Source of the DNA: Microthyrium microscopicum | Lineage: Eukaryota > Ascomycota > Dothideomycetes > Microthyriales > Microthyriaceae | Assembly: GCA_010405405.1 (NCBI GenBank) | Contig: MU004232.1 | Span: 1,569,481 to 1,633,480, forward strand | Length of the DNA stretch: 64,000 bases | Direction of reading: 5' to 3' | Shown here: positions 12,823 to 24,723 of the stretch, piece after piece | Layout of the letters: every line of letters begins with the position of its first letter | How positions within the stretch are numbered: position 1 is the stretch's first letter | Program-made: the position numbers and the translations under genes | The notes under the pieces: generated by a model | What the model saw: the letters and a program-made list of their open reading frames with translations, nothing else | Databases searched by the model: none | What the model was told of the DNA's origin: nothing

Positions 12823-12871
12823 TTCTGCTAGGCACTCTGGATTCTGCTAGGCGTTCTGGATTCTGCTTGGC
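12823..12871 (+). repeat. 19-bp tandem repeat, 2.6 copies
   Basis: Units begin at 12823, 12842 and 12861. The first two differ at two bases (TTCTGCTAGGC followed by ACTCTGGA or GTTCTGGA); the third is partial. The repeat is non-coding as far as can be seen. Confidence 0.75.
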
Positions 12872-13882
12872 TTGCAGACTGCCCCCGGCAGAAGCACCAT
12901 CCGGTCAATCCAAGCCCATTGTCAGGGAACTGCAATCTCTCATGCAACAACTCCAGGCACTCAAAGTTATTGACGCTAAGAGGCGCGGCCAAGCTCAAGT
13001 TTTCAAGATGACTTTCATGGCAGCCCAGGCAGAAATTCGTTACCTGGACTCTACACAGGGAGCGGCACTATTTACCAGCGTCCGTAAATGCTTGCTGCGC
13101 CTCAACCAAGGCCAGCATACAGCTGGAGCATTTCAACCTATGACGCTTTTCTGCACTTCGGTATACAAGGACTTTTTCTTACGACTATGCTGGCATGTCT
13201 TAAAGACAGAGAAGACAAAGAAATTCAGGTTCCTGTTGCCTGGACTTTGGACAGTTTGCCTTTTCGAATCATTATACAATCACGCCCAGGCGCTGGATCT
13301 GGAATCAAAATTCGTGGAAGATATGGACTCTGTTCCTCACGTCCTGCGTCAAGCGTTCCGACATGGTGATCATAACTTTATGGTGCTGCGCCTCTATTCC
13401 GGCCCTAGCAAGCACACTTCCAGGTCCACGGGGCATTTGTGTCCAAGCCGATCCGGTATCCTATGTTCACAAAGGCTCTCTCATGAAACTTCCTGGACTC
13501 CTAATGCCGGCCATGGCAGCTCTTCTTTCCTAAGACATCAAGTGGTTCTGTAGGCCTGAGTGCCTGAGTGCCTGTGGGCCTGGAGTCAACTGGAACTTGG
13601 CAGACAGGAACTCAGTTGGCCAGGTTTGCCATGTAGGAGGGGACTGGTCCGGATCCGAGTGACTCAAACACCAGCTGCTCACGCTCAGGAGGTACCTTCA
13701 TCCTTGAAGCGAAAGGCCTACGTGGTGAGTCGATGCACGAGCCACTCAGCAACAGAGCCAGGCTCTGAGATCCTCTAGTTTCTCATGGGGCTTGATGACA
13801 GAGACTGTGCCTGGTGGCTGTTTCCGAGTTGGCAGATCTGACGCCCATGAGATTGCGTCCTGGCCTGTTCTCACAATCCGCC

Positions 13883-14013
13883 TTGCCAGTCAAAGACTTC
13901 AGGGCGGATGGAGCAGTCGGCTGCCGCATTCCAGCGCCGAACCTACTACCATCTCGCATTGCCGGTCAAGGCCTTCAGGGCGAGGAAGGCAAACAGCTGC
14001 GCATTCCAATGCC
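13883..14013 (+). repeat. Imperfect ~55-bp direct repeat, two copies 76 bp apart
   Basis: Copies start at 13883 and 13959 and share TTGCC(A/G)GTCAA(A/G), CTTCAGGGCG and CTGC(C)GCATTCCA. Roughly three quarters of positions match. It lies within the decayed region. Confidence 0.6.
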
Positions 14014-16923
14014 TGCGGAGAGATCATATGAAGTCAGTCTAGCTTGTCTAGTTTGTCAACTCTCACACAGGAGAAGGCCCCATTCTCCGTACGATAAGCC
14101 AGCGAATGTCCATGCTGCACACCCTGCTCCATTGTTCGCCATACCTATCATGGAGCACTGGATGTCAGGTTTCTCGATGATCTGGGTCGCGGCACCCAAC
14201 GATAGAACAGCAAAACTCAGGTAGCTCTTAGCCGGCGACAGACCGTTCCCTCTATCAGGATCAAGCTCCGGTTCCAATGTAGCGTAGTATTCTCTCAGGA
14301 ATTGTGGTGCATCGAACCACAGCGGAGTTTTTGATGTCAGGAGATTGGCTTGCGAAGAAACTCAATCCGCGTCGGCACTTGCGCAGAATATGCCGCGACT
14401 GTTGACCGCAGTACTCAGATCCAGAACAAGACAAGACCTTATCAAGGAGATCGCAGGATGACGGCGACTCCCATACCAGAACGGCCAAGCTTCAATGGCA
14501 CCTAGGAAGGACCCTCGACTGCCTCTGGAGCAGCTTGGAAACACTTTTCCAATCATGTTCAAACTACAAAGAGCCGTAGGTGGTGTTCTTGGCTTTGAAG
14601 ACCACTCTTCAAACCATAGATATCCGAATAACGCGATCACGGACCGTATGAGCTGTGGTGCTGACCATTACCGTCTCAAACATTGCCCTACGAGTCACAG
14701 GATTGATCTCATCCCCAAGTCCTTCAGGAGTTACCAGAGGCACTCTACACTTTACCAATCATCCTAAATTGAAGCCATGGTATTATAGGTGTGCGAGAGG
14801 TGAGAGATTTGCCGCCAAGAGGATCACGGGCAGCGCCTCGTAACGCACTCCCAAGAAACTTAGAACGGGTCGTTGCCGACAGCCAGATTCATATCCGCAG
14901 ATCGCAACCTGACCTTCAGGATCGCAGCTCGTGGCCTGGCTCACATCTTGAATGCTATTACGCGTCATAACCCCAGAGGAGTCGGTGTTCTAAGCTCGAG
15001 CCAATGGCTCTAACCGCTCTTGATCTACGGCAAAACGACTGCGTGCTCGAGCATTTCAGGTCTGTCGGAGATCTTTCGAGCGAGGTTCAACGACATCCCA
15101 TGCCGGTCTTTAACAGGTGGATCCGGAACTGACAGCACTACCCATAGGAGTGTCTTGTCTCCCTCACCATTCAAATCATTTGTTGGCCATAGGTGCCAAA
15201 GAATGCGATGGCAAACATCACGCATCCTATTCGGCTTTACAAAAAATGTAGGAAGGACTGAACGGAGTTACCTGGAATGTCCCTAGAACCCATCCTCATT
15301 CAAATCAGTGTACATGAGCTTCGGGTTTGGGTGTCAAGGAGATTCTGGACACACAGGTCGGAAAAGTCGTTCCATGTCTGAATGGCAAGACATGTTCGTG
15401 ACCTTGGACAAACACAACCCGCGTTCATTCCGCAGAAATGATCGGCCCACGCAAGCCTTTTCATATGGCCCAGCCATCTGAAGAGATGCTTACCTGAACT
15501 ACAGGAACAAAACTGTGTTTTGTCTCATCAAACTTCCTAAACGGACAACATCGATTTACAGGAGTCTGCTCGTGGCTGTGATGAACAATTCATGGATTTC
15601 TATTATAGGTGGAACTCCTTCCGGGCATGCTTGACGCATATACATCGCGGTTGATATCAAATCGTGTTCATAGTGTAGCACACTACATTGAGATCGCCCG
15701 GGCTATTCACTCTCAACATGAAGCATCAGTCAAGAAGGCAATCAATGACATGTCTCCCGAGACAGCTCGCGGTACCAAATATGGCAAGGACGCGAACTTG
15801 GCTCAACGATGGAAACAATTCTTTTATCGAAAGGCGTTGAACTGCGGAACCGCACCTCCTTGAATTTACTGGATGGCCACTCCACACTCAATCGTCGTTG
15901 ACAATCTAACATGGCTAAGTGGTCGCCGTGCTGGAGGACTTGTCACAGGCTTTTCAACAGCCTTGACTAGACACACAGGACGAGTGTTGGCTAACACTGG
16001 CTTGAATAATGCTCATTCCGAAGACGAGAAAAGTTTGGACAGGAAGTCTTCGGCTGTGACGGAAGCCAGGCGACCGTGACATAGATCCGACACTATCACT
16101 TCACGACCTATGGTTACGCTGTTGTCTGCGAGAATGACATAGCCCCACAACCAAGTTTCAGAAACCAGGAGAAATTTGGGCGGCCGAATGTAACAGAACT
16201 GCTTGTATTGGGCAGAACTACTGGGACGCCAGACAAAGACAGGGAATCAAAAAATGACTACCATCGGAGTCAGGCCTACGTCGCTCTGCTGCTGGATACG
16301 CATTGATCGCCGGAGCTCAGCATCCTCAACATCCAGCAGTTTGTAGGATGCCCGTCCGGTGCTCTTGTGGACCGGAACATACTCAATCACATCAACTTAG
16401 CACTTATGTGGCTGTCTGCTTGTTGCCGGCAACATAACATCCCAGATTTGGAACCTAGGAAGATTCTCTACGCGGGCTCTATGGGACTTTCAAAGCAAAA
16501 ACCCTGATTCTATAATTTCAGGTCGGGGGACTGATTGTCTTTCCTTCAACAAATTTGAGTCATTAAATTCAACTTCCCCCCACAGGGCCTTCTTCCTGAA
16601 GCGAGCATTCGAACTCATAGGTGGAAATCAGTAGTTGGCGGGGCTATTCTAGGTCTGGACTGGTGGAATGGAATCCCAACAGAGTCGATGGTTGCTCAAT
16701 ATTGAACTCTCTGGCCGCGTGCAATTCAAACACTACACCTCCAAATTAGAGACGAATATTTCAAGATGGCGTAGTGAGCCGTGTCGTGGAATTCAAAGTG
16801 TAGGAATACCTCCCTAGCTCTGGATTGACGGAGGCTTCGTGGTTCTTCCCCGAATCGGGCGGCAAATCTTTGTGGCGGCGGCGACCAACACAGCCCAGAA
16901 AGATTAGGCAATATGGGAAGTGG

Positions 16924-17481
16924 ATGATCCTCCCGCGTCAAACGGAGGCACTATCCAAGATAAACTTAAAGAGCTTGGTAGGTTGGATGAGCGGAGCGGT
17001 CTGGCGACAAGCATCCGACCCATCGCGGTTACTGATTAGGGAGGCTGAACCATATCACTTCATCATCGTATTCAGGTTGGGAGGTGCCGACCGGCCATCA
17101 TTTCGACACAAAGTAGTTCGAGAAAGAATAGCTTTACGAAAATCGGCGAATTCGAAGTTCAACCCACAACAACCTTACTTGTTCCCTCTCTTGAAGCTCA
17201 ACAAGCAGATCCACGAGGAAGCCTCTTCGATTCTATATGAACAGAAATTCAAGTTCGCCAGTCCGGACGTTGCAGTCAACTTTCTATTCATGATCAACAG
17301 TAACAGGAAATTCTTGGGTCATGTCACTTGGGACCCAGATCCAGGCTCTGACTGCAGCCTTTGGCACCAAGAACAAGACATGAAGAATGTTTTCAAAATT
17401 AAGAGGCAGCGGACGGGCAATGAAAGCGTTCAAAATGCAAAGATTCTTGCACAGGATTGGATCATCCGGAGGATCTACTAG
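16924..17481 (+). pseudogene. 2EXR/DUF7730-like fungal protein, fragment or decayed copy
   Basis: An open frame runs from about 16825 to 17481; the first ATG in it is at 16924, giving 185 codons. The segment PYLFPLLKLNKQIHEEASSI, followed by LYEQ and then FASPDVAVNFL, resembles the L-x-V/L-N-(K/R)-Q-I-x-x-E-A hallmark of large, lineage-expanded fungal families (2EXR, DUF7730 and F-box relatives) with no established biochemical role. The usual start of these proteins (an LPxEIR segment) is not visible upstream, and the product stops soon after the core motif. Inference: a truncated family member in a decayed region. It could instead be a divergent short gene. No splice model restoring a fuller protein was found. 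Confidence 0.45.
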
Positions 17482-18055
17482 CTTCATTAGGAGGTCTGTA
17501 TTCGCGTGAATTCGATGATGGAGAAAAGGTTTACAGGCGCGCTGGGGGAGTGGGTCTATTTCTACACAAACGCAAAGCATTAGTATATGTATTTCGGCGG
17601 AGAATGAAAACACGAAAAAGGTCGTAATAATAATACCAACCATGCAGTGACTGTGATCGTGTATTGTGATGCCCATGCTCGCAAAATGAGCTCTTGATGT
17701 TGAAACACAGGCCACGGAGAAACTATCACATTAGCAGAGACGTCAGCAAGAAGCAGGACAATGATGTAAAGACAAAAGACACAATTCCCTCTATTTTCAC
17801 TAACTGTACAAGAAGCCCAGCACAACTGGACCCAAACGACTACGCTCCCCAACATTGCTGCTCATCTCCCCTAGTAGTAGATCTGACAAAGAGAACAAGC
17901 AGTAGATTAAGGCGAGTTGAGATAAAGCCAAGCACACATCACCATAAGTGGAGATGATGTGGTATCCCTTTTTGCCATTCACCCACTGAAAATAGAGTTT
18001 ACCCTACATCGCCATCGAAACCTTTGCTTTTGAAACACGCGATAGAACGGGTCGC
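17482..18055. other. Intergenic, 574 bp
   Basis: Convergent tails of the 2EXR-like frame and ATP2. Nothing recognised. Confidence 0.55.
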
Positions 18056-20015
<1,960 letters not shown>

Positions 20016-20096
20016 TGTGAAGGAGTTTTGTGTTGAGTGGGGAGTTGGAGATGTTGAGAGAAAGATTTGGACAGCTTCCTTCAAGATGGAAAGAGA

Positions 20097-20101
20097 ATTG
20101 G
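20097..20101 (-). promoter_or_regulatory. CCAAT box upstream of ATP2
   Basis: GCCAATTC on the minus strand, 82 bp upstream of the ATP2 start codon. CCAAT boxes are bound by the HAP complex, which is known to drive fungal respiratory genes. Occupancy is inference. Confidence 0.35.
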
Positions 20102-20325
20102 CTTGGCAAGCTGGGTCGAAGCTTCCGTGTTTTTACCGAGCTGTTCTGGTTCACGACCGCCTGAGGAGCAACTAGGTCAACACTGCACCTTTCACAGATT
20201 ATTGTTCTCTTCTGAACTTTGTATACTCTCAGTATGGTCTAATTGAGCTCCGTCAAATTTATCTGGTCCATATAACCACTCGTTGGCTTGCTGTAGACTA
20301 CAAAAAGCTTGAGTAAATTTCATGT

Positions 20326-20331
20326 CACGTG
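20326..20331. promoter_or_regulatory. CACGTG E-box in the divergent promoter
   Basis: Palindromic CACGTG within GTCACGTGCA, about 225 bp from the aminotransferase start and 310 bp from the ATP2 start. This is a binding site class for bHLH factors; function is inferred only. Confidence 0.3.
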
Positions 20332-20554
20332 CATCTTTCCGCCTGAGGCCTCAGTACCAGTTATCATTGAAATGGTCGTTGGTGCCTTAAGGTTCTGGTT
20401 CTCAACCCCATGTGGTTTTCTATCGCGAGGCTGCAACATTCACTGTTGCTTCAACATTGAACACTGGATCAGATCACATCAAGTTGATCAGCATTCTCGA
20501 TTCTGCGTCGCAGTTCCATCCATTCTGGCTTGATTCATTTGCTCCTTTTCCATA

Positions 20555-22182
20555 ATGGATATTGATCAGGACTCTACAAGCCCGTTACATACACTTAGAC
20601 AGCTCGCGCCCATCACCATTGATTCGGAGCCCAAGCTGCAGGCCTGGAAGGACCGTCAAATCGAACACTACATCCACAGCAATCCCAGATCACGCGCGGC
20701 TCATACTGAAGCATGCACCTATCTGCCTGGTGGAAACACACGCTCCAACCTGTATCATGAACCCTTTCCCTTGACTCTAGTCTCTGGCCATGACTGCTTC
20801 GTGACTTCGCTAGACGGAGACGAACTATTAGATTTTGTGGGCGAGATGACAGCCGGCATATTTGGCCACTCTCATCCCAGGATTCTCAATGCGATTACGG
20901 AAGCTACACGCAATGGCATAAGTTTAGGTGGATGTAGCGAAAAGGAAGTTCAGCTTGCCAAAAAGATCACCGAACGATTTCCTAGTATGCAGCGAATGAG
21001 GTTCTGCAACTCGGGTTCCGAGGCAAACACGTTGGCGATAGCGGTGGCGATCAATTATACTGGACGGTAAGGTTCACCAGTGCCAAATCACATATCTTGA
21101 CAACATCATAAACTCCAAAACGTCGCATATCCCGTCGCAACTGACGGCTTCTATACAATTCGTCCTTAGCCGATTGCCCTGAATCCCACCGAATGCAATG
21201 GGTGTTGCACGTTGTAACCACGAAAAGATCATTTGCTCTTTCTCAGCATCTCACTTACCTTAGCTCTGCTCATAAACCTGTACTGACTATTTGCAGGAAA
21301 AAGGTATCGTTCGCATGAATGTGTTTGAATGGATATTGATTTATCGAGACTAACATTTAAGAGATACTGGTTTTCCAAAATGGCTACCATGGTGGGTTTC
21401 TTAACTTCGGGGCATCTGCACCAGGAAAATCTACTATTCCATTCGAGTGGGTGATGGCCAGATACGACGACGTCGCAAGTGTCAAGCAAGCAGTCGAAGA
21501 TAACAGCGACACCATCGCGGCCATCATCGTCGAGCCTATGCAGGGCGCCGGTGGTGCCATTCCAGCATCCACAGATTTCCTCCAGTTTTTGCGGTACATA
21601 GCTACGCAAATTGGTGCCGTTCTGATTTTCGACGAAATAATTACCTCTCGTCTACACTATCATGGTCTCCAAGGGCAACACGGAATAGATCCAGATATGA
21701 CGACGATCGGAAAGTACCTTGCTGGTGGTTTTCCATTCGGCGCCTTCGGTGGTCGTGAAGACATCATGGCCATCATGAATCCCGAAACTGGCTTTTCTCA
21801 CTCCGGGACCTTCAACAATAACGTGTTTGCCCTGACCACTGCCATTGAAGCTGCTGATATCCTAGAGCCAGATGTCATGCTGCGGCTCAATTCGCTAGGG
21901 TACAGGCTCAAACGATCTCTGCAAAGACTATTGGAAGATTGCGTCCCCATCGATGTGATGTGGGTCACTGGCTTCGGAAGTGTGCTAGGCATACACTTTG
22001 GAGGTTTGTTCAAAGAACTGCTGCAAGAGTGCTTTTTCTTCTTCCTTCTCAACAGTGGGATTTACTATCGAAAGAGTGGTATGTGTTCGTTGTGCATAAT
22101 GCATACAAAGCAGCATACAAGTCGCTTCGAGTCCGCTATACAGGCGTTCTTGCAAGCGTTGGACGAAATTGTGAGATCTTGA
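20555..22182 (+). CDS. Class III PLP-dependent aminotransferase (glutamate-1-semialdehyde aminomutase-like)
   Basis: Three exons (20555-21066, 21297-21303, 21364-22182) give 445 residues, the normal size for this fold. Exon 2 is a 7-nt microexon; only its inclusion keeps the frame and yields INYTGRKKILVFQNGYHGGF, the conserved stretch after the PLP phosphate site. Seen in order: LPGGNTRSN, the CNSGSEANT cofactor-binding loop, the IVEPMQGAGG segment, FDEIITSR with the Asp that contacts the PLP ring (residue 263), and TTIGKYLAGGFPFGAFGG with the Schiff-base Lys (residue 290). Fungi make heme by the C4 route, so true aminomutase function in tetrapyrrole synthesis is unlikely; amine or amino-acid transamination is the reasonable inference. 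Substrate unknown. It ends 134 bp from the convergent acyltransferase. Confidence 0.85.
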
Positions 22183-22316
22183 CCCAGTCCAAGCCAGCCA
22201 TAAGGTCGGAGATGACGATGCCCAGACGCGGTATTCAAGGACATCATATCATAACATATTTATGACTCCCTAGGTAGCGAAGCGACATTATTGAGGTCAT
22301 GATACGCTACCAAACC

Positions 22317-24411
22317 CTATGTCTTCCTTCCCTGGCTTTTCATCTTGTTCAACATAGCCGGATCAATCTTAATACCCTTCGGTGGAGGTGGCGGAGCATT
22401 CTTCTGCTTCATCTGAGCCAGAATGGCTGGATTCACTGTAACAGTCTTGGGTGCCGATGGTGTTGGCTTCGTAGCCTTCATCTGCGACAGAACCTTCGGA
22501 TCTATCTTAATGCCTTTCTTTGTGGTCGGAGCAGGAGTGGCCTTCTTGGCTTGCATAGGTGCACTATTTGTAGGTTTCAAGATCGACTTTGGTGTCCTCG
22601 GATTTGGCACGATGGGTTTGGACCTTGGTATTGGTAAGTCCGGGTCATCGCCAGATCTTGAGACCGAGGAACCTGGATGCACTGTGGTTTTCAGCGAGTA
22701 CTGTCTCCGATGGGTCGGTGGAATTGAAGGAATTGGTGGAACTGGCGGGACTTTGTTTACTGGAGTCTTTCCCTTCATCGCTGGTGCACTGGCAGCAGCA
22801 CTCGCCGGGCCTTTCTTCTTGCCAACTATTCCAGATTTCGCACGAGCTGCAGGTTGCGATTGGACCGACTTAGCTTTCTTTAGAGGCGATGCTAGGTTAG
22901 GAGGTGGTTGAGGAGGTAAGTTTGGCGGTGCTAGTTGACCAGACATGGCGAGTGGTACAGAATTAAGATATTTCTGAATGAGTTCCATCTGAGCACTTTC
23001 GGGCGTGAGTTTACTGATCTCGTTCATCGAAGCCAGGTTCGGAAAGTCCTTCTCCTGCGCCTTTTGTAGCTCTTGACGCTGTCCTTTGGTAGTCTTGTCT
23101 TTTGCCATGCCTAGAGCTCCTTTTCCTTTTTCTCCAGCTTGGGTGATCAACTTCATCAAGTCGTCGGAACTTGATGCTCCATTGGCGAGCGCCAACATCG
23201 CCATTACAGAAGTGACAGGAGCAAATATGGAGAGAAATTCTTCGAGACTGTTGGATTTGATTTGAGTCTCGATGGATTTTGCTGGTTGAGCAATCAACTG
23301 TTTTCGTCCGGTTTTCTGCTGCTGTGACATCCAGCTAACATCGTCTGGGAAGCGATTAAATCGCGTGAAGTGCTCGAGAAGGTAATCTTTTTCTCTCCAG
23401 CGGTTACGCAGCCACACGTCGAATGCTTGGTCATCATCTATTGGGATGGCTGATATCTTGAATCGACGAAAGTGCATGTTCACTGACTTTGGTGGCCTTC
23501 CTTCAAACATGGAGCTTCGAAGGGTGAAGACATCTTGACCAAACTGCCCAGGAGGAATACCTTCATACCCAATTGTGCAGTCATACAGCCATTCTGTCGT
23601 CTCGTGGAGATTTTGAAGAGTGAATTGTAGACCGCGGCTTCGTGGTAGCAATTGATGCTTCATATCTTGGACACCAGTTCTTTCAGCCCATTCTGCGCTT
23701 TTCGCTCGAGTACCTGTGGCCAGATTCGTTCCTTCAGGAAAGATGAGGAGCCACATGGGATCATCAGGTTGATTGAGGCCTTGCAAATGTTCCCGAAATT
23801 GCTTTTGGTCCGTTTCCCACTTTCGCGACAGAAAGATAAAATTATAGAACTGTGCTCCCCAGCCAATGATGGGAACGTTCTTCAAAGATTCTTTGAGAAT
23901 GATGTAGATATAACCATGCATATTATTGGTGTATGCCACCCACCAAAGGTATAGCCAGTCAGTGTAGAGTTGGTGATTCGCCATCATTACAAGCCTCTTC
24001 GGAAACTTGCAGTTCAAAGTCCCATCTTTCTTAAGGAACAATTGCTTTGGTATACTCTTGTCTCCACTGACTCTAACTATTGTAGGTGACCACCATTGTG
24101 TCATTGTAGTGATGAGGACGCCGAAAGACTGCTTTGTATATGCCATATATGTTTGGTAGAACTTGGGATCGATGGCTTTCAGAGGGGCTCCGAGGAATTG
24201 AGATGCGCTTATGCTAGTCTACAATCAGCATTTGAATTCATATTTTGGAATCGAAGGGTACCTACGCCAAAATTCCGGAAAGAAATGTTGAGCCAGCAGT
24301 GAAAGCTCTCTCAACCTGGCCAGTCTTTCCATGCTGTTTTGGCCCAACGTCCGACGCAGGTGTTCTCGTTGTGAGACCAGCTCCAAAGTCTAGTAATGGA
24401 TTTGGCGCCAT
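22317..24411 (-). CDS. PlsC-type lysophospholipid acyltransferase with repeat-bearing C-terminal extension
   Basis: Membrane acyltransferase of the Cst26/lysocardiolipin acyltransferase type, transferring acyl chains to lysophospholipids in the endoplasmic reticulum. Two exons on the minus strand, 24411-24266 and 24213-22317, with a 52-bp intron, give 680 residues. The start MAPNPLL was preferred for its context (AAGATGG); an in-frame ATG lies two codons upstream and another at 24507. An N-terminal hydrophobic helix precedes the catalytic NHQLYTDW (HX4D, residues 128-135) and FPEGT (207-211). The catalytic part ends by about residue 400. The remaining ~280 residues are unusual: basic, Pro/Ala/Lys-rich and ending in three 23-residue repeats (cores GIKIDPKVLSQMK, TVTVNPAILAQMK, GIKIDPAMLNKMK at 616, 639 and 662). 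The tail may be a fusion or lineage-specific extension; its role is unknown. Confidence 0.87.
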
Positions 24412-24666
24412 CTTCATGAAGTTGTATATGTTTTGAGGGACAAGTACTGTAAAGCTACATGCTGGAAAAGAGGTTCGTTTTGCCTTCTTAGGGTCCTCGA
24501 TGCTCAAGTAAAGTGGTCAATGTATGATCAACACTGCAGTGATTATTCGATGTAGTACAATTATAGCACTGAAGAGGCCTCACTGGACGATTGTACTATG
24601 ACAGGTGGCGTGGAATAACCTGTTCAGCCTTTTCCAAACACCCTTGTTACACCAACGCCATATCCA

Positions 24667-24723
24667 ATTTGTAGGATGCAGGATTTAAGGCAATCTGCAC
24701 GGGCCTTTTGTGTAAAAATACTA
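24667..24723 (+). repeat. Left terminal inverted repeat (57 bp)
   Basis: Begins ATTTGTAGGATGCAGGATTT and ends AAAAATACTA. It pairs with 32369-32425 with two mismatches. A weaker, RIP-blurred similarity seems to continue about 50 bp further inwards. Confidence 0.9.

Larger units (their letters stand above)
10544..16923. other. 6.4-kb gene-free region with decayed repeats
   Basis: No intact gene is supported. Base composition is ordinary, unlike the AT-rich block further right, so it is not RIP-saturated. The longest frame (12867-13553, 228 codons) uses no recognisable domain and ends in low-quality sequence. Dispersed and tandem repeat words (listed separately) suggest old mobile or duplicated DNA worn down by point change. 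No terminal repeats or target-site duplications could be paired by eye. Confidence 0.45.
20016..20554. promoter_or_regulatory. Divergent promoter region of ATP2 (-) and aminotransferase (+)
   Basis: 539 bp between two start codons. It contains a CCAAT box read on the ATP2 strand and a palindromic E-box (both listed). No other gene fits here. Confidence 0.55.

Noticed and set aside
12867-13553. 228-codon frame in the gene desert
   Set aside because: No motif, no homologue recognised, no leader or splice logic; it lies among decayed repeats.
16340-16351. TTTGTAGGATGC, identical to 12 bases of the inverted-repeat ends at 24668 and 32424
   Set aside because: The match stops at 12 bases with no further similarity on either side, so it is probably chance rather than a solo end or insertion remnant.
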